Shown here: positions 56,343 to 64,000 of the stretch, piece after piece
Layout: every line of letters begins with the position of its first letter
Position numbering within the stretch: position 1 is the stretch's first letter
Origin: Lelliottia nimipressuralis
Lineage (GTDB): Bacteria; Pseudomonadota; Gammaproteobacteria; Enterobacterales; Enterobacteriaceae
Length of the DNA stretch: 64,000 nucleotides
Direction of reading: 5' to 3'
Assembly (NCBI RefSeq): GCF_004115925.1
Contig: NZ_SDDX01000013.1
Location: forward strand, 124,001 to 188,000
The notes under the pieces: model-generated
Databases searched by the model: none
Seen by the model: the letters and a program-made list of their open reading frames with translations, nothing else
What the model was told of the DNA's origin: nothing
Made by a program: the position numbers and the translations under genes

Positions 56343-57521
56343 TTAAGCCGGTTGCACCTGTCCGGACAGCTTCACTTTCAACAGTGTGTATCCCGTGAAC
56401 GCGGCCAGTAACGAGCCGATCAAGATCCCGAGTTTTGCCCACACGATGAGCTGAGGGTCATATGACGCAAAGGCCAGGGTCGAGATGAAAATCGACATCG
56501 TGAAGCCAATTCCACACAGCACGCCGACCGCCGCGATTTGCCGGAAGGTCGTCCCCTGTGGCAATGACGCGAACTTCAGCTTAAGAGCCAGCCAGCAGAA
56601 CAGGCCGATCCCCAGCGGCTTGCCGATAAACAGGCCAGCGACGATGCCCATCGGCAGCATAGATGTCAGGCCGCTCAGGGTGACGCCCTGCAGCGACACG
56701 CCCGCATTCGCGAATGCAAACAGCGGCAGGATCATAAAGGCGACCCAGGGATGCAGGACATGCTCCAGCTGTTTGGCCGGGGATTTGCCCTTCTCATCCG
56801 CTTTCAGCGGCACAAAGAAGCCGATGATAACGCCCGCCAGTGTTGCATGAACGCCCGATTTCAGTACCGCGGTCCATAGCACCACACCCACCAGAATGTA
56901 GATCCCGGTTCGACGCACATTAAACAGGTTCAGCAGTGCCAGCACAGCGATAGCGCCCGCCGCCACGCTCAGAGATAACACCGACAGCTCGCTGGTATAG
57001 AACAAAGCGATAATTACGATCGCGCCCAGGTCGTCGATAATCGCCAGCGCCATCAGGAAAATCTTTAACGCCACCGGCACGCGGCTGCCCAGCAGCGCCA
57101 GCACGCCCAACGCAAAAGCAATATCGGTTGCCGCCGGAATCGCCCAACCGTGGCGAGCGACAGGGTCATGGTAGTTAAACACCAGATAGAGCAGCGCAGG
57201 CACCACCATACCGCCCAGCGCGGCAATAACCGGGAAAGCTGCCCGCTGACGGCTGTTAAGCGACCCAAGAACCAGCTCACGTTTTACTTCCAGGCCCACC
57301 AGCAGGAAGAACACGGCCATCAGCGCGTCGTTAATCCACAGCAGCATGTTCTTGTTGATCTCTAATGCACCCACGCGCAGCTCAACGGGCGTGTCCAGAA
57401 ATGCACGGTACAGGCCCTGAGTCGCATCCATATTCGCCAACACCATGGCGGCAAGTGCAGCGATAATCAAAATCACGCCGCCGGACGCCTCATTGCTGAA
57501 GAATCGTTGTAAAAGTTTCAC
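56343..57521 (-). CDS. nhaA: Na+/H+ antiporter NhaA
   Basis: NhaA exchanges two H+ in for one Na+ out and protects against salt and alkaline stress. The GTG at 57521 gives 392 residues, matching the E. coli start (also GTG). Ion-binding Asp133, Asp163 and Asp164 and the pH-responsive His225 fall exactly at E. coli positions. A longer in-frame reading adds 13 unrelated residues. The hokC/sokC locus that E. coli has between nhaA and dnaJ is missing here. Confidence 0.96.
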   Translation of the reverse strand: MKLLQRFFSNEASGGVILIIAALAAMVLANMDATQGLYRAFLDTPVELRVGALEINKNMLLWINDALMAVFFLLVGLEVKRELVLGSLNSRQRAAFPVIAALGGMVVPALLYLVFNYHDPVARHGWAIPAATDIAFALGVLALLGSRVPVALKIFLMALAIIDDLGAIVIIALFYTSELSVLSLSVAAGAIAVLALLNLFNVRRTGIYILVGVVLWTAVLKSGVHATLAGVIIGFFVPLKADEKGKSPAKQLEHVLHPWVAFMILPLFAFANAGVSLQGVTLSGLTSMLPMGIVAGLFIGKPLGIGLFCWLALKLKFASLPQGTTFRQIAAVGVLCGIGFTMSIFISTLAFASYDPQLIVWAKLGILIGSLLAAFTGYTLLKVKLSGQVQPA

Positions 57522-57636
57522 TTTAGTTCTCTCTCTAAGACCATACCTCGATAAAACCATAATACCAAGGCAAACAGCTCGAAAAAATCAGATTAATGTT
57601 GCGGATATACTCGGTTTTGCCGAGTCATTCGCCACA

Positions 57637-57670
57637 AAAAGAAAAAGCCCGGAATCGCTTCCGGGCTTTG
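57637..57670 (-). terminator. Rho-independent terminator of dnaKJ
   Basis: On the minus strand AAGCCCGGAAG-CGA-TTCCGGGCTT is followed by TTTCTTTTTG, about 25 nt after the dnaJ stop. Confidence 0.85.
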
Positions 57671-57693
57671 AAAAATTCACACTCGCTAAGGGA

Positions 57694-58839
57694 TTAGCGG
57701 GTCAAATCATCGAAGAATTTTTTCACGCCATCGAAGAAGCTTTTGGAACGCGGGCTGTTATTCTCGCCCGTTGGACCGCCGAAGCTTTCCTGCAACTCTT
57801 TCAACAGCTGTTTCTGTTTGTCGTTCAGACCGACCGGCGTTTCGACGACCACGCGACACAGCAGGTCGCCCTGCGCACCGCCGCGAACAGATTTCACGCC
57901 TTTGCCGCGCATGCGGAACAGCTTGCCAGTCTGGGTTTCGCCCGGAACCTTCAGGTTCACGCGCCCGTCGAGCGTAGGTACTTCGATTTCGCCGCCCAGC
58001 GCCGCCATCGCGAAGTTGATCGGCACTTCACAGTACAGGTTGTTGCCTTCACGCTCAAAGATGGCGTGCTGCTTCACCTGAACCTGAACGTAGAGATCGC
58101 CCGCTGGTGCGCCGTGCTCGCCTGCTTCGCCTTCACCGGACAGACGAATACGATCGCCCGTATCCACCCCTGCCGGGATTTTGACGGACAGGGTTTTGGT
58201 CTTCTCAACGCGACCGTGACCGTGACATTTGTTGCACGGATCTTTAATCAGCGTACCGCGACCATGACAGTGCGGACAGGCCTGCTGCACCGCGAAGAAG
58301 CCCTGGCGAATCTGTACCTGACCGGAGCCGTGACAGGTTGGACAGGTCTGCGGCTTGGTACCCGCTTTCGCGCCGCTGCCGTGGCAGATATCACACTCTT
58401 CCAGCGTCGGAATGCGAATCTCTTTCGTGACACCGCGTACGGCCTCTTCCAGCGTCAGATCCATGTTGTAGCGCAGATCCGCGCCGCGCGCTGCGCGCTG
58501 ACGACCACGGCCACCGCCGAAGATATCACCGAAAACGTCGCCAAAGATGTCGCCGAAATCAGCACCACCGCCACCAAAGCCACCGCCGTATCCGCCGCCG
58601 CCCATGCCGCCTTGTTCAAACGCCGCATGACCGTACTGATCGTAGGCTGCACGTTTCTGAGCGTCGGTCAGGATTTCATACGCTTCTTTGATCTCTTTAA
58701 ATTTGGCTTCGGCCTCTTTGTCACCCTGGTTACGGTCCGGGTGAAATTTCATGGCCAGGCGCTTGTACGCCTTTTTGATTTCACGCTCTTCCGCGGTTTT
58801 CGGAACGCCTAAAATCTCGTAGTAGTCTTGCTTTGCCAT
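57694..58839 (-). CDS. dnaJ: Chaperone DnaJ (Hsp40)
   Basis: This co-chaperone delivers substrates to DnaK and stimulates its ATPase. The J domain (residues 1-70) contains HPD in [10 protein letters not shown]. The Gly/Phe region ([16 protein letters not shown]) and a zinc domain with four CxxCxGxG repeats ([32 protein letters not shown]) follow. It has 381 residues, five more than E. coli. It lies 86 nt downstream of dnaK with a strong hairpin between. Confidence 0.97.
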   Translation of the reverse strand: MAKQDYYEILGVPKTAEEREIKKAYKRLAMKFHPDRNQGDKEAEAKFKEIKEAYEILTDAQKRAAYDQYGHAAFEQGGMGGGGYGGGFGGGGADFGDIFGDVFGDIFGGGRGRQRAARGADLRYNMDLTLEEAVRGVTKEIRIPTLEECDICHGSGAKAGTKPQTCPTCHGSGQVQIRQGFFAVQQACPHCHGRGTLIKDPCNKCHGHGRVEKTKTLSVKIPAGVDTGDRIRLSGEGEAGEHGAPAGDLYVQVQVKQHAIFEREGNNLYCEVPINFAMAALGGEIEVPTLDGRVNLKVPGETQTGKLFRMRGKGVKSVRGGAQGDLLCRVVVETPVGLNDKQKQLLKELQESFGGPTGENNSPRSKSFFDGVKKFFDDLTR

Positions 58840-58866
58840 TGGTTTTTTCAGCCCCTTAACATGCGA

Positions 58867-58899
58867 GCACGGGCGGAGAGGAAACCTCTACGCCCGTGC
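58867..58899 (-). other. dnaK-dnaJ intercistronic hairpin
   Basis: GCACGGGCG (58867-58875) pairs with CGCCCGTGC (58891-58899). An inner AGAGG-AAA-CCTCT extends it after one mismatch, giving a stem of 14 pairs and a 3-nt loop. On the transcript it lies in the spacer, with no T-run. It may set the lower dnaJ level or stabilise dnaK mRNA. Confidence 0.7.
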
Positions 58900-58925
58900 C
58901 GATTAATTACCCTGCATCAGGGCGA

Positions 58926-60845
58926 TTATTTTTTGTCTTTTACTTCTTCGAACTCAGCGTCGACAACGTCGTCGTCTTTCGCGTTGTTCGCGGAAGCACC
59001 AGCTTCAGCGCCAGCCTGCTGCTGTGCGTGCTGTTGCTGAGCAATTTCCATCAGCTTCTGGGACGCCTGCGCCAGCTCCTGCATTTTCGCTTCGATGTCC
59101 GCTTTGTCTTCGCCTTTCAGGGAAGTTTCCAGCGCGCTCAGTGCAGCTTCAATAGCGGTTTTGTCGTCAGCTGGCAGCTGTTCGCCTGCTTCTTCAACCT
59201 GCTTACGAGTGCTGTGCAGCAGATGGTCACCCTGGTTACGGGTCTGAACCAGCTCTTCGAATTTACGGTCAGATTCAGCATTTGCTTCTGCTTCACGAAC
59301 CATTTTTTCGATCTCTTCTTCGTTCAGACCAGAAGAAGCCTTGATGGTGATCTTCTGCTCTTTACCGCTGTTTTTGTCTTTCGCGGAAACGTGCAGGATA
59401 CCGTCAGCATCGATGTCGAAGGTGACTTCGATCTGTGGCATACCGCGCGGTGCCGGGCTGATACCGTCGAGGTTAAACTGGCCCAGATCTTTGTTATCCG
59501 CAGCACGTTTACGCTCACCCTGCAGCACATGGATGGTTACCGCAGACTGGTTGTCTTCAGCGGTAGAGAACACCTGGCTGTGCTTGGTCGGGATAGTGGT
59601 GTTTTTGCTGATCAGCGCAGTCATCACGCCGCCCATGGTTTCGATACCCAGCGACAGCGGGGTAACGTCCAGCAGCAGAACATCTTTCACTTCGCCGGTC
59701 AGTACGCCGCCCTGAACCGCTGCACCGATTGCCACAGCTTCGTCCGGGTTAACGTCTTTACGCGGCTCTTTACCAAAGAATTCAGCAACTTTCTTCTGAA
59801 CCATTGGCATACGAGTCTGACCACCTACCAGGATAACGTCCTGAATGTCAGAGACAGACAGACCAGCATCCTGCAGAGCAACTTTCAGCGGCTCGATGGA
59901 ACGGTTGACCAGGTCTTCGACCAGGCTTTCCAGTTTCGCGCGAGTCACTTTGATGTTCATGTGTTTTGGACCAGACGCATCTGCAGTGATGTACGGCAGG
60001 TTCACGTCGGTCTGCTGCGCAGAAGACAGCTCAATTTTGGCTTTTTCTGCGGCTTCTTTCAGGCGCTGCATGGCCAGCGGATCGTTACGCAGGTCAATGC
60101 CCTGATCTTTCTTAAATTCGTCAACGAGGTAGTTGATCATACGGCTGTCGAAGTCTTCACCACCCAGGTGGGTATCACCGTTGGTTGCCAGAACTTCGAA
60201 GGTTTTTTCGCCGTCAACTTCGTCGATTTCGATAATAGAGATATCGAAAGTACCACCACCGAGGTCGTAAACCGCAATAGTACGGTTGCCAACTTCTTTA
60301 TCCAGACCGTAAGCCAGTGCAGCTGCGGTTGGTTCGTTGATGATACGTTTGACTTCCAGACCTGCGATACGACCGGCATCTTTGGTTGCCTGACGCTGAG
60401 CATCGTTGAAGTAAGCAGGTACAGTGATAACCGCTTCAGTTACCGGTTCACCCAGGTAATCTTCAGCCGTTTTCTTCATTTTCTTCAGCACTTCAGCAGA
60501 GATCTGCGGTGGTGCCATTTTCTGGCCCTTCACGTCGATCCATGCATCACCGTTGTCAGCACCGATAATTTTGTACGGCATGATGGCTTCATCACGCTGA
60601 ACTTCTTCGTCCTGGAAGCGACGGCCAATCAGGCGTTTAATCGCAAACAGAGTGTTTTGCGGGTTAGTCACGGCCTGACGTTTAGCCGGCTGGCCAACCA
60701 GAGTTTCACCATCCTGGGTATAAGCAATGATAGAAGGCGTGGTGCGATCGCCCTCGGCGTTCTCCAGCACACGTGCAGTAGTGCCGTCCATAATCGCTAC
60801 ACAAGAGTTGGTAGTACCCAGGTCGATACCAATAATTTTACCCAT
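58926..60845 (-). CDS. dnaK: Chaperone DnaK (Hsp70)
   Basis: This is an ATP-driven Hsp70 that folds nascent and stressed proteins and controls sigma-32. It has 639 residues. The nucleotide domain has [10 protein letters not shown] and [12 protein letters not shown]. The linker ([14 protein letters not shown]), the beta-sandwich and the helical lid ending in EEVKDKK follow. It is transcribed from heat-shock promoters with dnaJ. Confidence 0.98.
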   Translation of the reverse strand: MGKIIGIDLGTTNSCVAIMDGTTARVLENAEGDRTTPSIIAYTQDGETLVGQPAKRQAVTNPQNTLFAIKRLIGRRFQDEEVQRDEAIMPYKIIGADNGDAWIDVKGQKMAPPQISAEVLKKMKKTAEDYLGEPVTEAVITVPAYFNDAQRQATKDAGRIAGLEVKRIINEPTAAALAYGLDKEVGNRTIAVYDLGGGTFDISIIEIDEVDGEKTFEVLATNGDTHLGGEDFDSRMINYLVDEFKKDQGIDLRNDPLAMQRLKEAAEKAKIELSSAQQTDVNLPYITADASGPKHMNIKVTRAKLESLVEDLVNRSIEPLKVALQDAGLSVSDIQDVILVGGQTRMPMVQKKVAEFFGKEPRKDVNPDEAVAIGAAVQGGVLTGEVKDVLLLDVTPLSLGIETMGGVMTALISKNTTIPTKHSQVFSTAEDNQSAVTIHVLQGERKRAADNKDLGQFNLDGISPAPRGMPQIEVTFDIDADGILHVSAKDKNSGKEQKITIKASSGLNEEEIEKMVREAEANAESDRKFEELVQTRNQGDHLLHSTRKQVEEAGEQLPADDKTAIEAALSALETSLKGEDKADIEAKMQELAQASQKLMEIAQQQHAQQQAGAEAGASANNAKDDDVVDAEFEEVKDKK

Positions 60846-60892
60846 CTAAACGTCTCCACTAAAAATTTGTTCATCATGTGGTTGTGAATCTG

Positions 60893-60919
60893 TAATAAGG
60901 GCGAAACGTGCGGTTTCAA
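60893..60919 (-). promoter_or_regulatory. dnaK sigma-32 promoter P2
   Basis: The minus strand reads TTGAAA (60914-60919), then CGCCCTTATTA (60893-60903). This is very close to E. coli dnaK P2, and lies about 50 nt before the start codon. Confidence 0.8.
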
Positions 60920-60967
60920 CTGCCCAGATTTGATTTTTTTCAGCTTCACTCACTGCGGTTGACTACA

Positions 60968-61000
60968 AGATGGGGTCGTAACGGCATCCATCAAGGGGGA
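60968..61000 (-). promoter_or_regulatory. dnaK sigma-32 promoter P1
   Basis: The minus strand reads CCCCCTTGAT (60990-60999), then GACCCCATCT (60968-60977), the classic sigma-32 hexamers at the spacing of E. coli dnaK P1. Confidence 0.85.
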
Positions 61001-61072
61001 AGGATAAAAAATTTTTAATTTCACCCTGCTCAGATCATAGACGCCGAGAGTCGCGGTGATTATTATGCCGCG

Positions 61073-61096
61073 CCACGCCTGGGAGAGTGGGCGTGG
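61073..61096 (+). other. Hairpin in the satP leader
   Basis: CCACGCC (61073-61079) pairs with GGCGTGG (61090-61096), about 43 nt before the satP start. No T-run follows. The role is unknown. Confidence 0.4.
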
Positions 61097-61138
61097 TAAA
61101 ACCATTTCACCATACTAATGATGATTTTTTGAGGACTT

Positions 61139-61702
61139 ATGGGCAACACTAAGTTGGCTAATCCGGCTCCGCTGGGCCTGATGGGTTTCGGCATGACCAC
61201 TATTCTGCTGAACCTGCATAACATCGGCTTATTTCCGATGGACAATGTTATCCTGGCGATGGGCATTTTTTACGGCGGTATCGCGCAAATCTTCGCGGGC
61301 CTGCTGGAGTATAAAAAAGGCAACACCTTCGGTTTAACCGCATTCACCTCTTACGGTTCTTTCTGGCTGACGCTGGTCGCCATTCTGGTTATGCCGCAAA
61401 TGGGCTTTGATGCATCAAACGGCCACTTCCTGGGCGTATACCTGGGTCTGTGGGGCGTGTTCACCCTGTTCATGTTCTTCGGTACGCTGGTTGCTAACCG
61501 CGTGCTGCAGTTCGTCTTCCTGAGCCTGACCGTGCTGTTCGCCCTGCTGGCGATTGGCCATCTGGCGGAAAACGAAAGCATCGTTCACGTTGCTGGCTGG
61601 GTAGGTCTGGTCTGTGGCGCAAGCGCAATTTACCTGGCAATGGGTGAAGTGCTGAACGAGCAGTTTGGTCGCACCGTTCTGCCGATTGGTGAAAAACACT
61701 AA
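61139..61702 (+). CDS. satP: Acetate/succinate:proton symporter SatP
   Basis: This is an AceTr-family (GPR1/FUN34/YaaH) inner-membrane channel or symporter for acetate and succinate. It has 187 residues with six membrane segments. The family motif near the N-terminus (NPAPLGLMGFGMTTILLNLHN) is here given as NPAPLGLMGFGM. It is nearly identical to E. coli YaaH. The start has TGAGGACTT upstream. It is divergent from dnaK. Confidence 0.96.
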   Translation: MGNTKLANPAPLGLMGFGMTTILLNLHNIGLFPMDNVILAMGIFYGGIAQIFAGLLEYKKGNTFGLTAFTSYGSFWLTLVAILVMPQMGFDASNGHFLGVYLGLWGVFTLFMFFGTLVANRVLQFVFLSLTVLFALLAIGHLAENESIVHVAGWVGLVCGASAIYLAMGEVLNEQFGRTVLPIGEKH

Positions 61703-61710
61703 TCCCCCTT

Positions 61711-61731
61711 CGTGCCCGCCTCGCGGGCACG
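61711..61731 (+). terminator. Hairpin after satP
   Basis: CGTGCCCGC-CTC-GCGGGCACG forms a perfect 9-bp stem 9 nt after the satP stop. A T-run is missing, so termination efficiency is uncertain. Confidence 0.55.
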
Positions 61732-61818
61732 AATCTCCTGCCTTAATTCTTCTGATTGATACCTCTTCATGCGCTTTATGGGACACTGTGGCTCCCTCTT
61801 TCTATCAAGACGCTCGCT

Positions 61819-63069
61819 ATGATGGCTTACGATCCGTCTCGTACTGACTGGCTGCAACGCTGGGCCGCACTACTCCTCACCGGGATTCTGGCCGGGCTGG
61901 GCGGCATGCTGCTCGCCATGCTACTGCATGAAGTTCAGCACCTCGTTTACGGCTACAGCCAGACCATCCTCATTAGTCCGCAGTCATTTTTAGAGGGCGT
62001 GACGGATGCCAGCGCACAGCGACGTTTTCTCGCCCTCACCGCTGCGGGTCTGGTAGCGGGCATCGGCTGGTGGTCGCTTGCGCGCTACGCCAAAAAACGC
62101 ATCAGCATTGGCGAGGCGATAAAAAATCCCGACAAACCAATGCCAGCCGTCACGACGCTCATTAACGCTCTGCTGCAAATTATCACCGTCGCGATGGGTT
62201 CGCCTCTTGGCCGCGAAGTCGCACCACGCGAAGTGGGCGCACTGTTTGCCGGCGGCGTCGCCCGTCGTTTACGTCTGAGTTCCGCGGATATTCAGCTGAT
62301 GATTGCCTGCGGCGCCGGAGCCGGGCTGGCGGCGGTCTATAACGTTCCTCTGGCCGGGGCCATATTTACTCTGGAAGTGCTGCTGGTCAGTTTCAACTGG
62401 GAGAAAGCCATCGCCGCGGTGGTGACCTCGGCGCTGGCGGCGTGGATCGCCACATTAGGTCTTGGCGATGAGCATCAGTACCATTTCACCACCGAAATCG
62501 CCGCCACCTCGCTTGTCTTCTGGGGCGCGCTTTCTGGCCCGCTGTTTGGTGCGGCGGCGTTTCTGTTTCGTCGTGTGACGCAGCACGCACGCAGTAGGGT
62601 ACGCAGTAACTGGCAAATGCCGGTCTTCAGCCTGATCGCCTTTACGGCCCTCGGCGCGTTATCCGTCTGGTTCCCGCAGTTGCCCGGCAATGGTAAAGGC
62701 CCGACGCAGCTTGCCCTCAACGGCGCTATCACGCTACAGCTCGCCACCGCGATCCTCGCTCTTAAAGTGGTGGTGATCTGGGCGGTACTGCGCGCCGGTG
62801 CTCAGGGCGGGTTACTGACGCCGGGACTCGCCGTCGGGGGTCTGCTCGGTTCAGTGCTGTTTATCCTGATGGGGCGCTGGTTCCCCGGCACTGATATGGC
62901 GAGTTTTGCTCTGACGGGTGCGGCCGGTTTTCTCGCGGCCTCCCTGCAAATGCCACTGACCGCCATCGTGCTGATCATGGAATCCACCCGCATGGACCAC
63001 AGCTTCCTGGTGCCGGTAGCCCTCTGCGTGACAGGCGCGTACATGACCTGCCGCCGTCTGGACGGTTGA
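61819..63069 (+). CDS. Atypical ClC-family chloride channel/transporter
   Basis: This is a membrane protein of 416 residues with about ten hydrophobic segments and ClC signatures. The gating-glutamate segment reads GREVAPREVGALF (Glu133) where typical ClCs have GREGP. CGAGAGLAAVYNVPLAGAIF and GGLLTPGLAVGGLLG (the GGIFAP region) follow. The N-terminal GSGIP motif is not recognisable. The position of the inner proton glutamate of ClC-ec1 is Val187 (TLEV instead of IIEE). The ATG at 61819 is chosen; its Shine-Dalgarno is poor, and a TTG 63 nt upstream or the ATG at 61822 are alternatives. It is not part of the E. coli gene order at this locus. The ion carried is not known. Confidence 0.82.
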   Translation: MMAYDPSRTDWLQRWAALLLTGILAGLGGMLLAMLLHEVQHLVYGYSQTILISPQSFLEGVTDASAQRRFLALTAAGLVAGIGWWSLARYAKKRISIGEAIKNPDKPMPAVTTLINALLQIITVAMGSPLGREVAPREVGALFAGGVARRLRLSSADIQLMIACGAGAGLAAVYNVPLAGAIFTLEVLLVSFNWEKAIAAVVTSALAAWIATLGLGDEHQYHFTTEIAATSLVFWGALSGPLFGAAAFLFRRVTQHARSRVRSNWQMPVFSLIAFTALGALSVWFPQLPGNGKGPTQLALNGAITLQLATAILALKVVVIWAVLRAGAQGGLLTPGLAVGGLLGSVLFILMGRWFPGTDMASFALTGAAGFLAASLQMPLTAIVLIMESTRMDHSFLVPVALCVTGAYMTCRRLDG

Positions 63070-63122
63070 TTTTTGCGCACAACAGAAACCGCGGCTAAAC
63101 AAGTTGCGCTATTCACATCATT

Positions 63123-63141
63123 TTAATTGATAAGCATTATC
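63123..63141. promoter_or_regulatory. Fur box
   Basis: TTAATTGATAAGCATTATC matches the 19-bp Fur consensus in about 14 positions, with 13 of 14 in the right part (TGATAAGCATTATC). It lies 113 bp upstream of the iron permease start. Confidence 0.7.
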
Positions 63142-63178
63142 ATCCCGAATATTGTCACCGGGAGCATCCCGGATATTG
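63141..63178. repeat. Direct and inverted repeats upstream of the iron permease
   Basis: CATCCCGAATATTG (63141-63154) and CATCCCGGATATTG (63165-63178) differ at one base and are spaced 24 bp apart. Between and across them, CCGGGA-GCA-TCCCGG (63158-63172) is a perfect inverted repeat. The block abuts the Fur box and may be a second regulator's site. Confidence 0.6.
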
Positions 63179-63253
63179 GATATCAGGCAGCATCAAGGAC
63201 AGGAACGTTTCGGGATAAACTACGATTCTGCTTTTGTTGCATAAGGTAAGCCA

Positions 63254-64000
63254 ATGAGTTCCCCTCTTGTCGCCAGCGTGAAGCCTGACGGGTCAGCGGT
63301 GGCGTCACAGTACCGAAAAGTCGTGATGCGTCGCTTTATCGTTGCGGGTGTAATCCTGCTCATGATCATCTTCTCGCTGCTGCTTGATTTTACCCTCGGC
63401 CCTTCCGGGATTTCCGTCTCAACCCTGTGGCACACGCTGTTTGATGCCGCCTCGGCCGACGCGGGCACACGGGTGATTGTCTGGGATTTACGCCTGCCCT
63501 TCGCGCTGATGGCGGTGGTGGTTGGCATGGCGCTGGGCCTCGCGGGCGCAGAGATGCAAACCATCCTGAACAACCCCCTCGCCAGCCCGTTTACGCTGGG
63601 TGTCTCTTCCGCCGCCTCCTTTGGCGCGGCGCTGGCTATTATTCTCGGGCTGGGAATCCCCGGTATTCCCGATCAATGGTTTATCTCCGCCAACGCCTTT
63701 GTCTTTGCGCTAATGGCCTGCTTCGTGCTCGACGGTATCAGCCGCTGGACGCGCGTCGCCACCTCCGGCGTGGTGCTGTTTGGCATCGCGCTGGTCTTCA
63801 CCTTTAACGCGCTGATCTCCATTCTGCAATTTGTCGCCAGCGAAGATACGCTCCAGGGGCTGGTGTTCTGGACGATGGGCAGTCTGGCCCGCGCGTCCTG
63901 GGATAAGCTCGCGATTCTGGTGGTAGTGCTGCTGGTTGTCGTTCCCCTGTCGTTGAAAAATGCCTGGAAGCTCACGGCTCTGCGCCTTGGGGAAGACAGG
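63254..64000 (+). CDS. FecCD-family iron(-siderophore) ABC permease, 5' part
   Basis: This is the N-terminal 249 residues of a membrane permease for Fe3+-siderophore, heme or cobalamin uptake; it runs off the right edge. An N-terminal helix (about 28-48) is followed by the family motif GAEMQTILNNPLASPFTLGVSS and further helices. I give the core as MQTILNNPLASPFTLG. The ATG at 63254 has AAGGTAAG upstream. It appears to be the first gene of its operon, with no binding-protein gene ahead of it. A Fur box upstream supports iron control. The substrate cannot be assigned from the visible part. Confidence 0.88.
   Translation, partial: MSSPLVASVKPDGSAVASQYRKVVMRRFIVAGVILLMIIFSLLLDFTLGPSGISVSTLWHTLFDAASADAGTRVIVWDLRLPFALMAVVVGMALGLAGAEMQTILNNPLASPFTLGVSSAASFGAALAIILGLGIPGIPDQWFISANAFVFALMACFVLDGISRWTRVATSGVVLFGIALVFTFNALISILQFVASEDTLQGLVFWTMGSLARASWDKLAILVVVLLVVVPLSLKNAWKLTALRLGEDR

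Noticed and set aside
57445..58812. 455-codon open frame opposite dnaJ and the nhaA-dnaJ gap
   Set aside because: It is antisense to dnaJ and crosses its terminator, with no family resemblance.
58896..60887. 663-codon open frame on the plus strand opposite dnaK
   Set aside because: It is a codon-bias shadow of the highly expressed dnaK gene. It lacks a ribosome site and its translation has no recognisable domain. Long antisense frames opposite dnaK are a known artefact.
63141..63178. Direct repeats considered as a CRISPR or attachment site
   Set aside because: There are only two short copies, no integrase or cas genes nearby, and a location in a promoter region; a regulator site is more likely.

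Overview
The window is a stretch of a gamma-proteobacterial (Enterobacteriaceae) chromosome. Gene content, gene order and protein sequence correspond closely to the region near 0-2 minutes of the Escherichia coli / Salmonella map, read in the opposite orientation. Protein divergence from E. coli, a missing cai-fix locus and extra anaerobic-respiration and iron genes suggest the Enterobacter / Lelliottia / Leclercia / Citrobacter neighbourhood. The species cannot be settled from this sequence alone. No IS elements, prophage, CRISPR arrays, tRNA or rRNA genes were seen.

Layout. 1-9.0 kb: 5' part of ilvI, leuO, the leuL attenuator and leuABCD (branched-chain amino acids), ending against setA. 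9.0-14.5 kb: the sugar-phosphate stress locus (setA, the dual-function RNA sgrS with sgrT, sgrR), then the TPP-riboswitch-controlled thiamine ABC transporter thiBPQ. 14.5-20.6 kb: yabI (DedA family) and the arabinose regulon araC / araBAD with recognisable O2, O1, CRP, I1-I2 and promoter elements. 20.7-27.6 kb: polB, rapA, rluA, djlA. 27.9-34.6 kb: the outer-membrane and housekeeping operon lptD-surA-pdxA-rsmA-apaG-apaH. 34.7-37.7 kb: folA, kefC-kefF.

37.8-42.8 kb is the first lineage-variable segment. At the place where E. coli carries fixABCX and the cai genes, this genome has a tightly overlapping four-gene operon: a Tat-exported DMSO-reductase-family molybdoenzyme, its 4x[4Fe-4S] subunit, its membrane anchor, and a cytoplasmic polyferredoxin with an additional C-terminal CxxC...CxxC module. 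A near-consensus FNR site lies in class II position upstream. A small YgdI/YgdR-type lipoprotein gene follows.

43.0-60.9 kb: carAB with two promoters, dapB, the operon ribF-ileS-lspA-fkpB-ispH, rpsT, nhaA with nhaR (no nhaAR terminator or shared promoter was identified), and dnaK-dnaJ with two sigma-32 promoters. rihC and the hokC/sokC region of E. coli are absent. 61.1-64.0 kb: satP, then a second variable segment with an atypical ClC-family protein and the first gene of a Fur-box-associated FecCD-type iron transporter that runs off the right edge.

Most genes are chromosomal core genes with canonical active-site residues. The best candidates for something less described are the dms-like operon with its polyferredoxin, the unusual ClC protein, and the repeat-rich control region of the iron permease.
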